Below are positions 39,001 through 48,166 of a stretch of 64,000 bases of DNA, piece by piece. The notes under the pieces were generated by a model, which saw only the letters and a program-made list of their open reading frames with translations, was not told where the DNA came from and ran no database searches. The stretch's first letter is position 1. Each line of letters starts with the position of its first letter. The translations under genes were made by a program, and so were the position numbers. The stretch is from Chitinophaga filiformis (GTDB lineage Bacteria; Bacteroidota; Bacteroidia; Chitinophagales; Chitinophagaceae): NCBI RefSeq assembly GCF_900102545.1, contig NZ_FNBN01000003.1, positions 1,169,461 to 1,233,460 of the forward strand. Direction: 5' to 3'.

Positions 39001-39367
39001 CACTACGAACCAGGATAGGGACATGCTCGACAGATGGACGCCCACACATACCAATACAGATATTCCCCGTGCCGCCACTACCAGGCCGGCTAACCGCATC
39101 TCCACGCGGCAGATCGAAGATGGTTCTTACCTGCGTTTGAAGAACATCCAGCTCGGTTATAATCTGCCTGATGCCTGGCTGAAGGCAGCGAAGATCCACT
39201 CCGTGCGGCTTTACATTACTGCACAGAACCTTATTACCTGGACAAAATACAGCGGCTACGATCCGGAGGTGAATCGCTTCGGACAGGATAACCGCAGCCA
39301 GGGATTTGACTATGCCAGTTATCCCGCCGCCAAAACATTTCTCTTCGGATTAAATATCACCTTGTAA
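36035..39367 (+). CDS. SusC-type TonB-dependent transporter with STN domain
   Basis: The 1110-residue protein has a signal peptide (MKQTLLLLLALLCLKVNA) and an STN signalling domain (about 20-110: DVPLKKIFSIIKEQTGYVFF). A carboxypeptidase-like beta-sandwich domain follows (IQGKVVNSKGEPQPGATVLI), then a TonB plug (VVVGYGQVKKSDLTGAV; PLYVIDGVPF) and a barrel. It imports a ligand, usually a glycan or peptide, across the outer membrane with energy from TonB. The STN domain links it to the sigma/FecR pair before it. The SusD partner follows by 18 bases. The cargo cannot be told directly. Confidence 0.95.
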   Translation: MKQTLLLLLALLCLKVNAADTSTQITYTGKDVPLKKIFSIIKEQTGYVFFYRNEDIAGVKPVTVSFNKTSLEAALNTILKDQQLQYVIQGNTIVISRKKTLRPATIDDASPPADTSIQGKVVNSKGEPQPGATVLIKGTKRGTTANENGVFTLRNVPDNAVLLISALGLKAREIPVTGVSGPLTVTLESGTEALSEVVVVGYGQVKKSDLTGAVATVPVGEIKKVAVTSLDQAIQGRVAGVQVTQNSGAPGGSTTIRIRGGNSIQGDNEPLYVIDGVPFKNGGAESGSSFNVLSTLNPGDIESMTILKDASSTAIYGSRGSNGVVIITTKRGKAGRTIVSFDTYYGTQDVRRKYPVLNAKEYAAFVNEANTNDGLPAVYTPQQVEAFGEGTDWQDEIFRTAPIANYQLSMSGGDEKTQFAVSAGYFTQKGVVENSDFNRYSFRVNLDRKINNKIKVGNSLTINRTATNQSRTDGSLGSAGLVTMAALQFPPLLKARNADGTYLITDPALNFTADNPVALAFDSKNKNTAYRFFGNIFGEYQIIEGLTLKVLVGIDGILQKQDSYLPRSVSSGLAQGGVASIYNEQSVTWLNENLLTYSRTFNKVHSFSALVGYTQQENRTENSNASSRSFVNDILGTGNLGTGAVATIPGSGIGGWGLVSYLGRINYGYRDKYLLTASFRADGSSRFGVNNRFGFFPSGAIAWKVSEEPFLKNNKSVSDLKLRVTYGTTGNQDGIGNYPAYSLLGTQNYVLGNNISTGLGPSQIANPDLSWEKTAQGDVGVDLGLFNSRVMITADAYLKKTSDLLLNVTIPSSSGYSSAIRNLGKVQNKGIELSLSTVNVDGAFRWTTDINYVANRNKVLNIGKAPQIFAGQVANIAQNVNSGIIRVGEPLGTFYGYVTDGLYQSEAELAGLADASAKKVGDRKYKDLNGDKKIDDKDRQIIGSAQPKFSGGISNTFSYKGIDLTVFLQGVYGNKILNANRFELEYLNGTTNQDRDMLDRWTPTHTNTDIPRAATTRPANRISTRQIEDGSYLRLKNIQLGYNLPDAWLKAAKIHSVRLYITAQNLITWTKYSGYDPEVNRFGQDNRSQGFDYASYPAAKTFLFGLNITL

Positions 39368-39384
39368 GTATTAACAGCACGTAT

Positions 39385-40809
39385 ATGAAAAAGCTATTTT
39401 TTCTACTGATCTGTACACAGATGTCCTGCAACCTGTTGGACCAGCAACTGGAATCGAGCTTCACTCCGGACAATTTCTATAAGAATGCCGACGATGCCAA
39501 AGCGGCTGTCAGCGCTGCCTACGACCCCATGAAAGGTCAGAATATGTATGACCAGGTGATATGGGTATTACAGGATCAGGCTACGGATGATGCGGAATGG
39601 GGCGGAGGTCGCTCTACCGCCAACCAGGCAAAGAATGATGTAGATAAGTATTCCTTCACACCTGCTACCTCTACTTTTCAATCCATATGGACTGCTGCAT
39701 ATGCTGGTATCAACAAGGCAAACGCTGTACTGGCGCATGTACCGGGTATTAACATGGATACAGACACGAAAAACCAATATCTGGCAGAAGCTAAATTTTT
39801 AAGAGGGTTTTATTATTTTACACTGGTACGCCTCTTCGGAGGAGTGCCTTTGATCCTGCAGGAAACTACTTCCCTTGATAACCTGGAAGTAGCAAGAGTC
39901 ACAGCAGATGAGATATATCAGCAGGTGATAAAAGACTTTTCGGAAGCAGCAACTATATTGCCTGTTTCCTATTCCGGCGCTAACCTGGGCCGGGCCACCA
40001 AAGGAGCTGCCATTGCTTTTTTGGCCAAAGTATACCTGACCCGCGAAGATTGGCCCAACGCGTCGGCAAAGTGTAAGGAAGTAATGGATCTCGGCGTATA
40101 TGATATCTGGGATAAATTTGAGGATGCTTTCTTGATCGCCAATAAGAACGGAAAAGAGGCTGTTTTTGAAGTACAGGCACTGGGTGGTGGTTTAGGAGAA
40201 GGCAGTTATATGCAGGGATATATGCGTCCCAATTTTGATAAGGTGAATGGTATTGCCGGATTTGGGGATGATCCGGTCACAAAAAACCTGTACGATACTT
40301 ACCGGGCTACGGATAAACGCCGTGACGTGACGATCAGGTTGTACTCTGCTACATCCACACCTGCTGCGCCGGCCAGCATCACATTCCCGGCGTACGTATA
40401 TAAGTACAGAGACCCTGCAGCAACAGCCAATGGCGAAGGAAGTAACAATTTCCCCGTCATCCGTTATGCAGATGTGTTGCTGATGTATGCAGAAGCATTG
40501 AATGAGCAGGGCGCCGGTAATCCGGATGCTTTCAATGCTATCAACCGTATTCGCAGACGCGCCGGTATTCCCGAGCTGGAATTGACTTTAGGACAGGCGC
40601 AATTCCGCGACAGCGTATTGTTGGAAAGAAGACTGGAACTGGCCTTTGAAGGACACCGCTGGTATGACCTGGTGCGCACAAAACGGCTGATCAGTGCTAT
40701 GAAAGCCCAGAACCCGTCTATTATAGTGAGTGAAAGACATTATTTGTACCCGATCCCCCAGACAGAGATCGATGTAAATGCTAAATTGAAACAGAACCCT
40801 GATTATTAG
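39385..40809 (+). CDS. SusD/RagB-type surface lipoprotein
   Basis: The 474-residue protein has a lipoprotein signal (MKKLFFLLICTQMSCNLLDQ) with the lipobox Cys. SusD-type features include ADDAKAAVSAAYDPMKG, AEAKFLRGFYYFTLVRLFGG, and the C-terminal RYADVLLMYAEALNE and LELAFEGHRWYDLVRTKRL. It is the surface-exposed lid that binds substrate for the SusC transporter encoded just upstream. It ends with the usual YPIPQTEIDVN-type segment. Confidence 0.95.
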   Translation: MKKLFFLLICTQMSCNLLDQQLESSFTPDNFYKNADDAKAAVSAAYDPMKGQNMYDQVIWVLQDQATDDAEWGGGRSTANQAKNDVDKYSFTPATSTFQSIWTAAYAGINKANAVLAHVPGINMDTDTKNQYLAEAKFLRGFYYFTLVRLFGGVPLILQETTSLDNLEVARVTADEIYQQVIKDFSEAATILPVSYSGANLGRATKGAAIAFLAKVYLTREDWPNASAKCKEVMDLGVYDIWDKFEDAFLIANKNGKEAVFEVQALGGGLGEGSYMQGYMRPNFDKVNGIAGFGDDPVTKNLYDTYRATDKRRDVTIRLYSATSTPAAPASITFPAYVYKYRDPAATANGEGSNNFPVIRYADVLLMYAEALNEQGAGNPDAFNAINRIRRRAGIPELELTLGQAQFRDSVLLERRLELAFEGHRWYDLVRTKRLISAMKAQNPSIIVSERHYLYPIPQTEIDVNAKLKQNPDY

Positions 40810-40922
40810 TATCACAAATAAACAGATGAATTAACAAATAGCTTATTGAGATTCATCGTACGGTGCTAACAGCATCCCGGGCTGAGGGCCGGATTTACTT
40901 AACCAGGTAGAACCACGATTAT

Positions 40923-41675
40923 ATGGAAAGACGAACATTTTTACAGGCAGGATTATTAGCCACTTCCTTTTCCCTTCCGGGGAAATATCTGTCTGCCTCC
41001 CCGTTCCCGGAGTATACATCTCCATCAGCAGGAAATGATGAACCTCCCATGGTGATCAATGCAGGCATCGGTGGAAATAATACGGTAGACATGCTGGCAA
41101 GGATTGAAAAGGATTGCCTGTCCCATCATCCGGAACTGACTGTACTCATGGCTGGTACCAACGACATGAACAGCATGAAACATGTACCGCTGAAAGACTA
41201 TGAAAAGAACATGCGTGACATGGTGAAGATGATCAGCAGTACAGGCAGTAAGGTATTACTGATGACGATCCTGCCAGCTTATGAGCCTTACCTGTACACC
41301 CGCCACCCGAAGGCGTTTTATGATCCGGAAGGCTATGTGGCCAGAAGAAAAGCTGTGAATGAGGTGATCGCAAAGATAGCGGCAGATACGCATCAGACAT
41401 TACTGGACATGGGACATATATTTGAACGCGCCGGCAATATTGGCAAAGACAAAGACAGTCTCATACAGAATGAACTTAACAGCGGAAAAACAGACGGTGT
41501 TCATCCCACGCCGGAGGGCTACCGCCTGATGGGTGTGGTGGTCTATGATTGCGTCATCCGGCAACAACTGCCGCAGAAAAGGATCGTATGCTTCGGCGAC
41601 AGCATCACTCATGGTGATGGTGGTACAGAAGGGCATAGTTATCCGGCATATCTCAAAAAATTATTGGTTCCTTAA
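40923..41675 (+). CDS. SGNH/GDSL hydrolase with circularly permuted motif order
   Basis: The 250-residue protein starts with a Tat-like signal (MERRTFLQAGLL). The SGNH blocks are all present but permuted. Block II (INAGIGGNN) is at the N-terminus, then block III (LMAGTNDM) and block V (TDGVHPTPEGY) with Asp and His. Block I with the nucleophile Ser (RIVCFGDSITHGDG, then YPAYLKKLLVP) is at the very C-terminus instead of first. The enzyme probably removes ester groups such as acetyl from a polysaccharide. It follows SusCD and precedes an FAD oxidoreductase, fitting a saccharide-use locus. Confidence 0.85.
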   Translation: MERRTFLQAGLLATSFSLPGKYLSASPFPEYTSPSAGNDEPPMVINAGIGGNNTVDMLARIEKDCLSHHPELTVLMAGTNDMNSMKHVPLKDYEKNMRDMVKMISSTGSKVLLMTILPAYEPYLYTRHPKAFYDPEGYVARRKAVNEVIAKIAADTHQTLLDMGHIFERAGNIGKDKDSLIQNELNSGKTDGVHPTPEGYRLMGVVVYDCVIRQQLPQKRIVCFGDSITHGDGGTEGHSYPAYLKKLLVP

Positions 41676-41696
41676 AACAGATTTAAATCCACAGTT

Positions 41697-43328
41697 ATGA
41701 AGCATCTTGTTACAGTGTTACTCTTTTGTCTGTTATGCTTTACCCAGGCGCATGCACAGTCGCCGGTAGACGCAGACGTTGTGATCTATGGCGGTACCTC
41801 CGCTGCCATCACCGCTGCCGTACAGGTGAAAAAAATGAATAAATCAGTTGTGATCGTATCGCCTGACAAGCACCTGGGCGGTTTATCTTCCGGCGGACTA
41901 GGTTTTACCGATACAGGAAATAAATCGGTGATCGGTGGACTTGCACGTGAATTCTATCATCGTGTATACCTGCATTATCAGCAGCCTTCTGCATGGAACT
42001 GGCAACCACAATCTGAATATGGCAACAAAGGGCAGGGCACTCCCGCTATAGACGGAGCAGAACGCACCATGTGGATCTTCGAGCCGCATGTGGCAGAACA
42101 GGTATTTGAAGATTTTGTCAAGGAGCATAATATCAAAGTATATCGTGATGAATGGCTGGACCGTGACAAAGGCATCACCAAAAAAGGACAAAAGATCATT
42201 GCCATCAAAACACTGAGCGGTAAAACATTCCGCGGCAGGATGTTCATTGACGCTACTTATGAAGGAGATCTGATGGCAGCCGCCAAAGTATCCTATCGTG
42301 TAGGGAGGGAAGCGAACAGCGAGTATAACGAAAAATGGAACGGTGTACAGATAGATGTATTACATCACGGGCATTATTTTAAGAAACCTGTTAGTGCGTA
42401 TAAAGTACCGGGAGATGCCAGCAGCGGTTTATTACCATTGATTTCACCAGAGCCGCCAGGTGAAAAAGGGAGTGGAGATAAGCGTGTGCAGGCTTATTGC
42501 TTCCGCATGTGCCTCACCGATCTTCCTGCTAACCGTATTCCATTTGCCCGCCCGAAGGGATATGATTCTACGCAGTATGAATTGCTGGTGAGAGTGTTTA
42601 CGAGTGGATGGGAAGAAGCATTCAATAAATACGATCCTATTCCTAACCATAAAACAGATGTCAATAACCACGGGCCTTTCAGTACTGATTACATCGGTAT
42701 GAACTATGATTACCCGGATGCCTCTTATAAAAAAAGGAAAGAGATCATTGCCGCTCATGCCACCTATCAGAAAGGGCTGTTGTACTTTATGGCTACTGAT
42801 CCGCGGGTACCTGATAATATCCGTGCACATATGAATAAATGGGGATTGTCAAAGGATGAATTCAAAGATAACGGCAACTGGCCGCATCAGTTATATATCC
42901 GCGAAGCCCGCCGCATGGCAGGTCTGGAAACAATGACAGAACATGAAGTACTGGGCGAAAAACAGGTGGACAATCCTGTTGGTATGGGCTCTTATACGCT
43001 GGATTCCCATAACACGCAACGATATGTACAGGAAGATGGTACTGTGCAGAATGAAGGGGATGTAGAGGTACGTGTACCAGCACCTTACCGTATCAGTTAC
43101 GGATCTATTGTACCAAAGAAAGAAGAATGTGAGAACCTGCTCGTGCCGGTATGTGTGTCCTCTACCCATATCGCTTATGGAAGTATCAGGATGGAACCGG
43201 TGTTCATGATATTAGGTCAGAGTGCGGCAACGGCAGCTATCCAGGCCATCGATGCAAAGAAGGCCGTACAGGATATTAGTTATGATCAATTGAAAGCGCA
43301 GCTGTTGAAGGATAAGCAGCAATTATAA
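41697..43328 (+). CDS. secreted FAD-dependent oxidoreductase
   Basis: The 543-residue protein has a signal peptide (MKHLVTVLLFCLLCFTQAHA). The FAD-binding Rossmann motif follows (ADVVIYGGTSAAITAAVQVK), then LGGLSSGGLGFTDTGNK. It resembles the FAD-dependent oxidoreductase family often found in polysaccharide loci of Bacteroidota (sometimes annotated as xanthan lyase-like). The C-terminal flavin-binding part (PVCVSSTHIAYGSIRMEPVF) is present. It is the last gene of the locus, 21 bases after the SGNH gene. Substrate unknown; a sugar or sugar acid is likely by context. Confidence 0.85.
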   Translation: MKHLVTVLLFCLLCFTQAHAQSPVDADVVIYGGTSAAITAAVQVKKMNKSVVIVSPDKHLGGLSSGGLGFTDTGNKSVIGGLAREFYHRVYLHYQQPSAWNWQPQSEYGNKGQGTPAIDGAERTMWIFEPHVAEQVFEDFVKEHNIKVYRDEWLDRDKGITKKGQKIIAIKTLSGKTFRGRMFIDATYEGDLMAAAKVSYRVGREANSEYNEKWNGVQIDVLHHGHYFKKPVSAYKVPGDASSGLLPLISPEPPGEKGSGDKRVQAYCFRMCLTDLPANRIPFARPKGYDSTQYELLVRVFTSGWEEAFNKYDPIPNHKTDVNNHGPFSTDYIGMNYDYPDASYKKRKEIIAAHATYQKGLLYFMATDPRVPDNIRAHMNKWGLSKDEFKDNGNWPHQLYIREARRMAGLETMTEHEVLGEKQVDNPVGMGSYTLDSHNTQRYVQEDGTVQNEGDVEVRVPAPYRISYGSIVPKKEECENLLVPVCVSSTHIAYGSIRMEPVFMILGQSAATAAIQAIDAKKAVQDISYDQLKAQLLKDKQQL

Positions 43329-43402
43329 TGTTTGATAGCTGCAGAAACAATTTGATAGCTGTTCTGCAATCATTAGCGCCGGGTGTAGTATATTGAACCG
43401 GC

Positions 43403-43461
43403 TTATGCCTTCCGGCGTATATGATGTACCTCGTATCATCAGGGCCCGGAAGGCATTTTTA
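43403..43461. terminator. hairpin terminator, copy 2 of a repeated element
   Basis: The arms TGCCTTCCGG and CCCGGAAGGC and the following ATTTTTA repeat the element at 34084-34142 with about nine differences in 59 bases. It closes the SusCD locus. The two copies bracket exactly the sigma-to-oxidoreductase gene block. Confidence 0.8.
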
Positions 43462-43543
43462 TGTGACACCCCCGCAGCGTAACTTAACCATTACTTAACA
43501 TTAAACTTGTTTCTTTGCGGCACAGTTTGGGGGAACATTTGTC

Positions 43544-45166
43544 ATGATCAGATCTTTTATACTTTGTTTATTATTGATGTGTAGCATCGCTGCACAGAGC
43601 CAAAATCAGGACTACACAGAACTTACCTATACAGAACAACTCAGCAGACGCTTCCCGGATTCTGCTTTTGCCCTCTTAAAAGAAGTATATAGTAAATCTG
43701 TAGAAAAGAAGGATCCGCTTACCACCGGCATTTCCCTCCAGCACATGGGAAATATCTGTTATTACCTGGGTAGCTATCCCCAGGCACTCGACTTCCACCA
43801 CAAAGCCGACAGCATCTTCCGCAACCAGCAACGTAAAGACCTGGTAGCAGATAACCTGGACGACATGGGCATTCTCTATTATTATAACCGGCAACTGCCT
43901 ATGGCCCGGAAGCAGTACGATGAAGCCCTGTCTATCTACCGGGAACTCAAAAACGACAAAGGCCTGGCCAATACCTATGGGAAGATCGGCCACCTTTATG
44001 AAAAGCAGGCTAAATATGATAGCGCCTTCTATTTCGAGCGACTCGCCCTGCAGCAATACAGTAAGATCTCCGAGAAAACGGGCATGGGTAAGATCTATGA
44101 GAATATGGGCAGTATTTATGAAGACCTGGAGCAATTCGATTCTGCTTCCTATTACTTCCAGCATTCCTACGATCTCTATAAAGAAGCCAAAGAAGAAGTG
44201 GCCATTACCGAGGTGCTGAACAACCTGGGGGATATCTACCGGAAGACCGGGCACTATAAGGAAGCCCTGGTTGAAACCCGCAAGGCGCTTTACCAGGCGG
44301 AGAAAATGAACAATCTCCATGACAAAGGGGCTGCCTGGCATGACCTGGGTAAGGCCTTCAGTCTCCTGAACCAGAACGACAGCGCCTACCATTACATGGA
44401 ATTGTCCCGACGGGCGGCCATTGATATCTATTCGGCAGACAATAACCGCCAGACTGCCTTCCTCAGCGTCCTGTTTGATATTAATAAGAAGAATGTTGAG
44501 ATCATGAACCTGGAGCACGAACGGGACGTCAATATCATCATAGGTATTGCTACAGCCATCGTGATAGCCCTCCTGTTGATATTAGGCTGGGTGGTCATCA
44601 GCAGGCAGCGGCTCAGTATCCGTAATGCGGGTCAGTTGGCCCGCCAGCAGCAGGAGATGCATGAAACCCAGCAGGAGCTGATGCAGGCTGCCCTGCAAAA
44701 CAAACAGCTGAAGGAAGATAAACTGGTGCAGGAACTGGAACTGAAAGGCAAGGCGCTTACCTCACACACCCTGCACGTGATCCAGAAAAACCAACTGCTG
44801 GAAGACCTGCGTAACCGCCTGGACGCCATGGCCAGGGATGAAAAAAGGGACCAGAAGAAACAGATCCAGCAGCTTATTCAGCAGATCAACCTGGATTTTA
44901 ACCATGACCAGTACTGGAATGAGTTCCGGGAGATCTTTGAACAGGTGCATGGAGACTTCTTCGTAAAACTGAAAAACCGCCGGGAGGATCTTACCTATAA
45001 TGACTTCAGATTGGCGGCTTTTATCAAATTAAACCTCACTTCGCAGGATATGGCTACCCTGTTAGCCATCTCTCTCGACAGTTTAAGAGTGTCGCGCTAC
45101 CGCCTGAAAAAGAAATTAAACCTCGACGAAGGGGAGAGTCTGACGGCATTTATTCATGCATTGTGA
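43544..45166 (+). CDS. TPR-repeat membrane regulator with C-terminal HTH-like domain
   Basis: The 540-residue protein starts with a signal peptide (MIRSFILCLLLMCSIAAQSQ). Residues about 40-310 form TPR repeats (e.g. LQHMGNICYYLGSYPQALDF and LNNLGDIYRKTGHYKEALVE). A membrane helix (INIIIGIATAIVIALLLILG-like) is followed by a Gln-rich coiled coil. The C-terminus has a helix-turn-helix-like segment (TYNDFRLAAFIKLNLTSQDM, then SLDSLRVSRYRLKKKL). This arrangement is common in Bacteroidota transcription regulators anchored in the membrane. Its position before the TonB receptor locus suggests it may control that locus. Confidence 0.85.
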   Translation: MIRSFILCLLLMCSIAAQSQNQDYTELTYTEQLSRRFPDSAFALLKEVYSKSVEKKDPLTTGISLQHMGNICYYLGSYPQALDFHHKADSIFRNQQRKDLVADNLDDMGILYYYNRQLPMARKQYDEALSIYRELKNDKGLANTYGKIGHLYEKQAKYDSAFYFERLALQQYSKISEKTGMGKIYENMGSIYEDLEQFDSASYYFQHSYDLYKEAKEEVAITEVLNNLGDIYRKTGHYKEALVETRKALYQAEKMNNLHDKGAAWHDLGKAFSLLNQNDSAYHYMELSRRAAIDIYSADNNRQTAFLSVLFDINKKNVEIMNLEHERDVNIIIGIATAIVIALLLILGWVVISRQRLSIRNAGQLARQQQEMHETQQELMQAALQNKQLKEDKLVQELELKGKALTSHTLHVIQKNQLLEDLRNRLDAMARDEKRDQKKQIQQLIQQINLDFNHDQYWNEFREIFEQVHGDFFVKLKNRREDLTYNDFRLAAFIKLNLTSQDMATLLAISLDSLRVSRYRLKKKLNLDEGESLTAFIHAL

Positions 45167-45169
45167 TAC

Positions 45170-45188
45170 ACATCGGGAAACCCGATGT
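45170..45188 (+). terminator. short hairpin after the TPR gene
   Basis: ACATCGGG and CCCGATGT arms around AAA lie a few bases after the stop. There is no T-run, so termination is uncertain. Confidence 0.4.
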
Positions 45189-45381
45189 ATACGGTAACAA
45201 TTTGTTAATGAACATTGGCTGTCTTTGCTATGTGTTACAGGTCAGTGAGTTATAATTCGCTGTTTACGCTTTGTTTCTCTTTTGTATACGCCCCTGTTAA
45301 CGATGTTACGTTTTGCTTACGGTGCTTTTTGTGAGGCTTAAACTGCTTTTTTCAATTTGCACTCACAAAAAAATGCTACTC

Positions 45382-48147
45382 ATGAAGCAACTAGTATTGC
45401 TGTTTATCCTGCTGTCAGGGATTACGTATTCCGCTTACGCACAAAAGGCCGGGTTAAGTGGCCTGGTGGTGGACAAGCGATCCGGGGAACCGCTTCCCGG
45501 TACGACCATAGAAATCGAAATGGCCGGGAAGAAACGTTTCCTGACTTCCGGTCTGAATGGAGAATTCCTTATTAAGGGCCTGCAGAACGGTACCTGTAAA
45601 ATAGAAGCGAAGTATATCGGCTATAAGAAATATGAAGCAGAAGTAACAATTAACAACCAGTCTACCCTTAAAATAGAACTGGAGCAAAAGAAAAATGACC
45701 TGGCCGAAGTGAACGTGGTCGGTAAACGTGACCATGGCAGTGATGCCTATGCCCTGCAGAATGACCGTAGGGCCAATGTAGTGATGAACTCCGTATCAGC
45801 CCGTAACATTGAAGTTTCTCCCGATCTTTCCGTGGCCAACGTAGTACAGCGTATTTCTGGTGTTACACTGGAAAGAAGCACCAACGGTGAAGGCCAGTAT
45901 GCCATTATCCGTGGTATGGACAAGCGCTATATCTACACCCTGGTGAACGGGATCAAAATTCCCAGCCCGGACAACAAGAACCGTTATGTACCCCTGGATA
46001 TCTTCCCGGCCGACCTGCTGGATCGCCTGGAAGTGATCAAATCCCTGACCCCTAACCGGGAAGGTGATGCTATTGGTGGTGCCGTAAATATGGTAATGAA
46101 GGATGCTCCCCGCCAGTTCAGCGTCAAAGCTAATGCGGCTGCAGGCCTGGCTGCCAATACCGGCAACTTTACCACTTTTGACCATAGCCTGAGCCTGGAT
46201 CGTTCTCCCCGTGCCACCAATCCTGCTGGTTACCAGGCAACGATGAACGATTTTCCGAATAGCGCTTTCTCCCGCTCAGATAAAAGCCATCCCATCGCAT
46301 CACTTTTTGGTCTGTCACTGGGTGGCCGCCTGCTGAACGACAAACTTGGTGTGATAGTAGCTGGCAGTTATCAGAATAATTACCGGGATGTGAAGTCTGT
46401 GTTCTTCGGTACAGAAACCGATATGAACAATGGCAACGCAAAAGTAGTGAGCATCGAATCACGTAACTATTCTATCCAGCAACAGCGTAGCGGTCTGCAC
46501 GCCAAACTGGATTATAAATGCAACGACGATAATAAGATCAATCTGTACGTAGCTTACATGAACCTTAACAAAAATGAGTTCCGCTTTGCTACAGACACCA
46601 GCCTGCAATTAGGCCGTCCTGGTCCTGGTTTTGGCCGTATCAGCAATAGCTACCGTACTTACCACGATCAGCAGCAGATCTTCAACACCACCCTGAATGG
46701 TCAGAATGAGCTGGCGCATCACCTGCATATGGACTGGAGCCTGGTATATTCCAAAGCAACAGATAACCGCCCGGATGAAGCAACCCTGCACCTGGTGACC
46801 GGTGTATCCAAAGATCCGGCTACAGGAGCTGCTGTACAGGCGCCCCTGAACCTGGACGAGTCCAGTCGTGAGTTTCAGCGTAACAGCGACGAGGATAAGA
46901 GCGCTTACCTGAACTTTATTTATAAATCAGAGATTGGCAAAGCAGATGTAGACTGGAGCATAGGTGGTATGTATCGCCACAAGACCCGCAACAGCAGTTA
47001 TGACAACTACAACCTGCGACCATCCGATCCAAGCAACCAGGTATACGATGGCGATATCTCCCACAACAATTTTTCTGTGTTTAATGGCGAAGGTACCTCC
47101 GACAATGCCCTGAATTATAAGGCTACTGAAAACGTAGGTGCAGCGTATGCCATGGTGAAAATTGAACTAAAGCAATTTGAACTGACCGGTGGCGCCCGTT
47201 TTGAGAATACAGACCTCAACTGGCAGAGTGCCGTACCACAAACCGTGAAAGGTAAAACCGGCGGCATCACCTATTACGATGTATTGCCCAGTGCATTGCT
47301 GAAATACTCCCTGGATAAGAAACAGGCCCTGCGCCTCTCTTATTATTCCGCTATCAGCCGTCCTAACTTCTACGAAGTGATCCCTCACTATGGCGGAGAT
47401 CCGGACGCTGACTACCAGGAGATCGGCAACCCGAACCTGAAAAGAACCACTGCAGATAACTTTGACCTGCGTTATGAATACTTCCCGAAAGCATTGGATT
47501 ACCTGCTGGCAGGCGTGTTCTACAAACGACTGAACAATCCGATCGAATATGCACTGGAAGATGTGGGTACCAATACTTATTACATGCCCGACAACTTTGG
47601 TAAAGCGAGCAACTACGGTGTAGAACTGGACATGACGAAATACTTCCGCTGGTTTGGTGTGCGTGCAAACTATACCTTCACTCACTCTGCCATCACCACT
47701 ACAAAGATCCTTTATTACAGTACCGCCACCGGTACTTCCGATAAACAGGTGGATCAGACCCGCCCCCTGCAGGGACAGTCTGCACACGTAGCCAACCTGT
47801 CGCTGTTATTTAAGGACGACAATAAACTGGGTCTGAACGCACAGCTGGCCATGGGTTATACCAGCCGTCGCATTAACACGGTAAGCCAGTTCCTGGATAA
47901 TGATATCTGGCAGAAAGGTTTTGCACAGATGGACTTCTCGCTCGAGAAACGCCTGGCAAAACGCTGGTATGTCTATGGAAAAGTGAATAATATCCTGAAC
48001 ACGCCTTACCAGCTGGAGATCCGCCAGCCTTACACCGGCAGTGGTGTAGTAGGCACAGTGCCTTTCCAGGAGCTGGGTAAGAACACTTTCGTAAGAAAAG
48101 ATACTTACGGAGCAAACTACCTGTTGGGTGTGAAATTCAAACTCTAA
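45382..48147 (+). CDS. TonB-dependent receptor with carboxypeptidase-like N-terminal domain
   Basis: The ATG at 45382 (MKQLVLLFILLSGITYSAYA) gives 921 residues and a good signal peptide; an ATG at 45373 is possible. A carboxypeptidase-regulatory-like beta-sandwich (GLVVDKRSGEPLPGTTIEIE) is followed by a plug domain (VANVVQRISGVTLERSTNGE; YIIRGMD-like) and a barrel. There is no STN or SusD partner. This type is closer to the TonB receptors of sugar/phosphate compounds than to SusC. It precedes, with 19 bases, a beta-helix lipoprotein gene and then a histidine phosphatase, suggesting uptake linked to phosphate-ester breakdown. Confidence 0.9.
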   Translation: MKQLVLLFILLSGITYSAYAQKAGLSGLVVDKRSGEPLPGTTIEIEMAGKKRFLTSGLNGEFLIKGLQNGTCKIEAKYIGYKKYEAEVTINNQSTLKIELEQKKNDLAEVNVVGKRDHGSDAYALQNDRRANVVMNSVSARNIEVSPDLSVANVVQRISGVTLERSTNGEGQYAIIRGMDKRYIYTLVNGIKIPSPDNKNRYVPLDIFPADLLDRLEVIKSLTPNREGDAIGGAVNMVMKDAPRQFSVKANAAAGLAANTGNFTTFDHSLSLDRSPRATNPAGYQATMNDFPNSAFSRSDKSHPIASLFGLSLGGRLLNDKLGVIVAGSYQNNYRDVKSVFFGTETDMNNGNAKVVSIESRNYSIQQQRSGLHAKLDYKCNDDNKINLYVAYMNLNKNEFRFATDTSLQLGRPGPGFGRISNSYRTYHDQQQIFNTTLNGQNELAHHLHMDWSLVYSKATDNRPDEATLHLVTGVSKDPATGAAVQAPLNLDESSREFQRNSDEDKSAYLNFIYKSEIGKADVDWSIGGMYRHKTRNSSYDNYNLRPSDPSNQVYDGDISHNNFSVFNGEGTSDNALNYKATENVGAAYAMVKIELKQFELTGGARFENTDLNWQSAVPQTVKGKTGGITYYDVLPSALLKYSLDKKQALRLSYYSAISRPNFYEVIPHYGGDPDADYQEIGNPNLKRTTADNFDLRYEYFPKALDYLLAGVFYKRLNNPIEYALEDVGTNTYYMPDNFGKASNYGVELDMTKYFRWFGVRANYTFTHSAITTTKILYYSTATGTSDKQVDQTRPLQGQSAHVANLSLLFKDDNKLGLNAQLAMGYTSRRINTVSQFLDNDIWQKGFAQMDFSLEKRLAKRWYVYGKVNNILNTPYQLEIRQPYTGSGVVGTVPFQELGKNTFVRKDTYGANYLLGVKFKL

Positions 48148-48166
48148 TCATTCAAAAGACTACATC

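Noticed and set aside
43676..44518. 280-codon minus-strand frame opposite the TPR gene
   Set aside because: Shadow of the TPR-coding frame; hydrophobic composition comes from the complement of Glu/Lys/Gln codons.
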